DNA of 16,335 bases from positions 1 through 16,335 of the forward strand of contig CALRAY010000005.1 in NCBI GenBank assembly GCA_943353705.1, given 5' to 3'. Every line of letters begins with the position of its first letter. Positions within the stretch are counted from its first letter, which is position 1. The stretch comes from Patescibacteria group bacterium UBA4664 (GTDB lineage Bacteria > Patescibacteriota > Saccharimonadia > CAILAD01 > BJGX01). This document shows positions 13,985 through 16,335 of the stretch, in pieces. Both the position numbers and the translations under genes were made by a program. Below the pieces are notes generated by a model, which was not told where the DNA came from, made no database searches, and was given only the letters and a program-made list of their open reading frames with translations.

Positions 13985-14827
13985 ATGCAATCACAACTTC
14001 CTAAACTTGCACTCGGGACTTGGCTAATGGGTGGAACGAAAGACCCTGACCCAAACAACGACGATGCAGGTGACATAAAGGTAATAAAAACAGCTATAGA
14101 GTCAGGCGTTTCGCTTATTGATACGGCCCAGAACTATGCAGGCGGAAAGTGCGAAGAACTCGTTGGCCAAGCTATAGCAGACTTACCAAGAGAGAGTATT
14201 CAAATACTAACCAAGCAGAACAGACTCAAGCTATCGTATGACGAGGTTATTGAAGGCTGCCACGATAGCCTCGGGCGACTTGGCGTTGAATACCTTGATT
14301 ACTTTGTCTGCCACGCACCGAATCCTGATTTTGAACTAGCTGACTTTTTTAAAGCAAGCAATCAACTATATAAAGATGGCTTGATTAAGCAGGTGGGCGT
14401 AAGTAACTTTGGAGTCAAATCCCTGCAAATAGCCATCGATAATTCTGATATTCCAATTGCACTAAATCAGCTCAGCTTCTCCATAAATGATAGTGATATC
14501 CTAACTACTGGTGTCTATGATTTTTGCTTAAAGCACAAAGTACCAATTCAAGCATATCGACCGCTTGTAAATATCAAGGAAGAGCAAGACAGCTACAGGC
14601 TGCTCCAAGAGATTGCCATGGCTACAAAGCTAACTCCCCACCAAGTTTTAATTGCCTACCTAAATAGCTATGAAGGTATTTCTTTCACTACACGAGCAAG
14701 TACCGCGGAACACTGGCAACAGATTAAGGATGCTTTGGAAGTAACCCTGGAGCCATCAGCACTGAAAGAATTGAAGCAAGTACATATGACCAAGCAGGGA
14801 GCATTCGCGCACTTTCTAGACATGTAG
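13985..14827 (+). CDS. Aldo/keto reductase
   Basis: An NAD(P)H-dependent oxidoreductase of the (beta/alpha)8-barrel AKR superfamily, 280 residues, which is typical. The catalytic tetrad is visible: D46 and Y51 in LIDTAQNYAGG, K77 in ILTKQN, and H110 in FVCHAPN. GVSNFG (138-143) and NQLSFS (161-166) are the usual strand-end motifs, and IQAYRPL (188-194) fits the cofactor-side segment. Substrate cannot be inferred. The start at 13985 follows the -10 by six bases. The stop codon TAG is also the first three bases of the promoter module for the next gene. Confidence 0.92.
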   Translation: MQSQLPKLALGTWLMGGTKDPDPNNDDAGDIKVIKTAIESGVSLIDTAQNYAGGKCEELVGQAIADLPRESIQILTKQNRLKLSYDEVIEGCHDSLGRLGVEYLDYFVCHAPNPDFELADFFKASNQLYKDGLIKQVGVSNFGVKSLQIAIDNSDIPIALNQLSFSINDSDILTTGVYDFCLKHKVPIQAYRPLVNIKEEQDSYRLLQEIAMATKLTPHQVLIAYLNSYEGISFTTRASTAEHWQQIKDALEVTLEPSALKELKQVHMTKQGAFAHFLDM

Positions 14828-14857
14828 GTTCTAGTCTTACTAAGTGTTTGGTATAAT
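14825..14857 (+). promoter_or_regulatory. Promoter module of the GNAT gene (copy A of a duplicated module)
   Basis: It opens with TAGGTTCTAGTCT, whose TAG is the AKR stop codon, and ends with an extended -10 TGGTATAAT (14849-14857). TTCTAG (14829-14834) lies at 17-base spacing as a possible -35. It matches 15375-15407 at 26 of 33 positions, with the same spacing throughout. Confidence 0.65.
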
Positions 14858-14864
14858 GAATGTA

Positions 14865-15299
14865 ATGAGTACATTACGAATACGAAGCTACACCCAGTCC
14901 GACTACGAAGCCATAGTAAAACTTTACAAAGATACCGAAATGCCTGGCAGTGAGTTCGACTTAAACCGGGATAGTGAAGAACGATTAGCCAACAGGATTA
15001 AAGGTGACCCCGACTCTATTATTCTAGGAGAGGTAGACGACCAACTAGTTGGCTCGGTTTCGCTTATAGAAGACGGTCGAGTGGCATGGCTTTTCCGCTT
15101 CCGTGTTCGTGAAGATATTGATAATGAAGAAGAAGTTGCCCAGCAGCTTCTGGCCAAATCTGTCGAATTACTCAAGAGTAAAGGTCATAAGCAAATACTT
15201 GTTTATACAACTGTTGACGAAGCCAAATTCAAAGAACGCTATATAAATCTAGGCTTCAGTCAGGGACATGACTACACCTGTTTTTGGAAGGATATCTAG
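14865..15299 (+). CDS. GNAT-family N-acetyltransferase
   Basis: A 144-residue protein with the GNAT outline: an N-terminal beta strand and helix (LRIRSYTQSDYEAIVKLYKD), a central sheet around IILGEVDDQLVGSVSLIED, a VAWLFRFRVREDI strand leading to the acetyl-CoA pyrophosphate-binding region, then helix AQQLLAKSVELLKSKG and closing strands ILVYTTV and YINLGF. The usual R/Q-x-x-G-x-G/A loop is not clearly kept (the matching stretch is DIDNEEEVAQQ), so cofactor binding may be altered. The substrate is unknown. Earlier in-frame starts (GTG at 14844, ATG at 14856) would overlap the -10; the ATG at 14865 lies seven bases after it and fits the leaderless pattern. Confidence 0.75.
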   Translation: MSTLRIRSYTQSDYEAIVKLYKDTEMPGSEFDLNRDSEERLANRIKGDPDSIILGEVDDQLVGSVSLIEDGRVAWLFRFRVREDIDNEEEVAQQLLAKSVELLKSKGHKQILVYTTVDEAKFKERYINLGFSQGHDYTCFWKDI

Positions 15300-15309
15300 G
15301 TTCTAGTCT
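15297..15309 (+). repeat. Partial third copy of the TAGGTTCTAGTCT motif
   Basis: The 13 bases starting at the GNAT stop codon are identical to those starting at the AKR stop codon (14825-14837). Here no -10 follows at the matching distance, so it looks like a decayed or partial module. Confidence 0.6.
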
Positions 15310-15374
15310 CGTACGCTAGAGTAGACCAAACCAAACCTAGTGTGCTTTAACCACCGACTCAGCTCCGCAAGTAG

Positions 15375-15407
15375 TAGGTTCCAGTCTTTCTTGGTCTCTG
15401 GTATCAT
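15375..15407 (+). promoter_or_regulatory. Promoter module of the dehydrogenase-like gene (copy B)
   Basis: TAGGTTCCAGTCT followed by an extended -10 TGGTATCAT ending at 15407; TTCCAG (15379-15384) is at 17-base spacing. Six bases separate it from the ATG at 15414. Unlike copy A, its TAG is not a stop codon of the preceding gene. Confidence 0.65.
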
Positions 15408-15413
15408 GAAGAT

Positions 15414-16335
15414 ATGAAAAAGCCCATTACCACTATAGTTACTATCCCAAATATGATTTACCCTGAAGATTGGCGGCACCTAGAGGAAAAATCTGAAGTG
15501 CGCTATGTAGAACGAAAAGACAAAGTTACAGAAGAGGAGTTGCTCGAGATCCTCAAAGATTCTGATTACTTTATGGTCGACCCCGATGCTGTCGATGGCT
15601 TACATGAATCTTTTTATCAACAAATAAAGCAGCGAAACCTGCCATTAAAGGCGATTTCCGCTGATATTACAGGAATGAGTTGGGCTAGCCCGCCCGCCGC
15701 AAAGGATAATGGGATTATTCTTATGAACACCGCGGGCTATTCCACGGTGTCAGTTGCAGAGTTTACGTTTGCCCTCATTCTAGTTCAATTGAAGAAAATG
15801 GACTCAGTCTGGCACGATAGAGTCAATAAAAGAGACGAAAAACCTTACAAGAATGAAGTACTAGCTGGTAAAACTGTCGGAATTGTTGGACTAGGTAACA
15901 TTGGTCAAAAAGTAGCTGAGTTGCTTGAGGGATTTGACGTAAAGATTATTGCTTGGGACCGCAAAGAAAAGAATCTTTCAAATATCAAACAACTGTCTCT
16001 TGAAACTGTCATGGAGCAATCTGACATTTTAACTATTCATCTAAAGACAACAGATGAAACAAAGGGTATGTTTGATGCCAAAATATTAGCTCATGCTAAG
16101 AAGGGTCAATATATAATCAATGAAGCCGACGGACCACTTGTGGATAATGAAATCTTATCTAAAGCTATTAGTTCTGGGCAAATCGCTGGCTACGCTTGCG
16201 CAAATTCTGCCGTAGCTAACACATCACTGGCAGACAATGAAAAGGTTTTAACTTTCCCTTCGCAAGCTTGGTACACCGACCACTCACTTACTTTATTAAG
16301 AAAAATTTGGGTAGATAACATTGTATCGACCATCG
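15414..16335 (+). CDS. D-2-hydroxyacid-dehydrogenase-like protein with altered active site (partial)
   Basis: The visible 307 residues, running off the right edge, have the fold of NAD-dependent D-isomer 2-hydroxyacid dehydrogenases. There is a substrate-side lobe (1-105), the inter-lobe helix region (NTAGYSTVSVAEFTFALIL), and a Rossmann domain with TVGIVGLGNIGQKVA (154-168) and the cofactor-ribose acidic position in AWDRK (180-184). The three catalytic positions of the family are changed: NxARG reads NEADG (Arg to D239), the DVFexEP Glu segment reads ACANSAVAN, and TPHxAxYT reads FPSQAWYT (His to S283). It probably binds the cofactor but is unlikely to perform the standard reaction. The start fits the leaderless promoter. 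No stop codon is reached in the window. Confidence 0.85.
   Translation, partial: MKKPITTIVTIPNMIYPEDWRHLEEKSEVRYVERKDKVTEEELLEILKDSDYFMVDPDAVDGLHESFYQQIKQRNLPLKAISADITGMSWASPPAAKDNGIILMNTAGYSTVSVAEFTFALILVQLKKMDSVWHDRVNKRDEKPYKNEVLAGKTVGIVGLGNIGQKVAELLEGFDVKIIAWDRKEKNLSNIKQLSLETVMEQSDILTIHLKTTDETKGMFDAKILAHAKKGQYIINEADGPLVDNEILSKAISSGQIAGYACANSAVANTSLADNEKVLTFPSQAWYTDHSLTLLRKIWVDNIVSTI

Noticed and set aside
14844..14864. Earlier GTG or ATG start for the GNAT gene
   Set aside because: Both overlap or precede the end of the -10; the ATG at 14865 matches the leaderless spacing of the neighbouring genes.
15300..15374. Small gene or terminator between GNAT and the dehydrogenase-like gene
   Set aside because: Only short imperfect inverted repeats (such as TCTAG/CTAGA around 15303-15321) and no coding frame; too weak to call.

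Overview
The window looks like chromosomal DNA from a small-genome, AT-rich bacterium of the Patescibacteria/CPR radiation, most likely a Saccharibacteria (TM7)-type lineage. This is an inference from gene content, compact order and promoter style, not a database result. TGA is not used as a sense codon in any intact gene, so the UGA=Gly recoded CPR groups (Gracilibacteria, Absconditabacteria) are unlikely.

Region 1 (1-5202, + strand) starts with the acidic, repeat-rich end of an unidentified protein. It continues with the Clp ATPase clpC, the recombination/repair ATPase radA and a membrane-anchored PIN-TRAM protein of the YacL family. The order clpC-radA-yacL echoes the Firmicutes clpC locus without ctsR, mcsAB and disA. 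Region 2 (5228-8077, - strand) is a bifunctional class A penicillin-binding protein with an Ig-like C-terminal extension, convergent to yacL and divergent from the next operon.

Region 3 (about 8134-12860, + strand) is a tight operon: a promoter, a 19-codon tyrosine-containing leader peptide, tyrS, recG, a zinc-dependent phospholipase C/P1-fold protein, rsmD, and a tRNA-Leu(UAG) that begins on the base after the rsmD stop codon. The leader peptide, a hairpin overlapping its stop codon, and complementarity between its Tyr codons and the tyrS start region suggest that tyrS responds to the supply of charged tRNA-Tyr.

Region 4 (12861-16335) begins right after tRNA-Leu and looks like an accessory segment made of short, individually promoted genes: an SGNH/GDSL hydrolase, an aldo/keto reductase, a GNAT acetyltransferase, and a D-2-hydroxyacid-dehydrogenase-like protein that runs off the window. 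Two copies of a roughly 116-nt element flank the SGNH gene; their first 62 bases differ at only two positions. Each copy ends in a sequence that looks like a tRNA 3' end and is followed by a terminator. The first copy repeats the 3' end of the adjacent tRNA-Leu, as an integration scar would. The GNAT and dehydrogenase genes share a duplicated promoter module.

Across the window, five genes (radA, SGNH, AKR, GNAT, dehydrogenase-like) have a -10 hexamer only 6-7 bases before the ATG, so their mRNAs are probably leaderless. clpC, yacL and tyrS have recognisable Shine-Dalgarno sequences.
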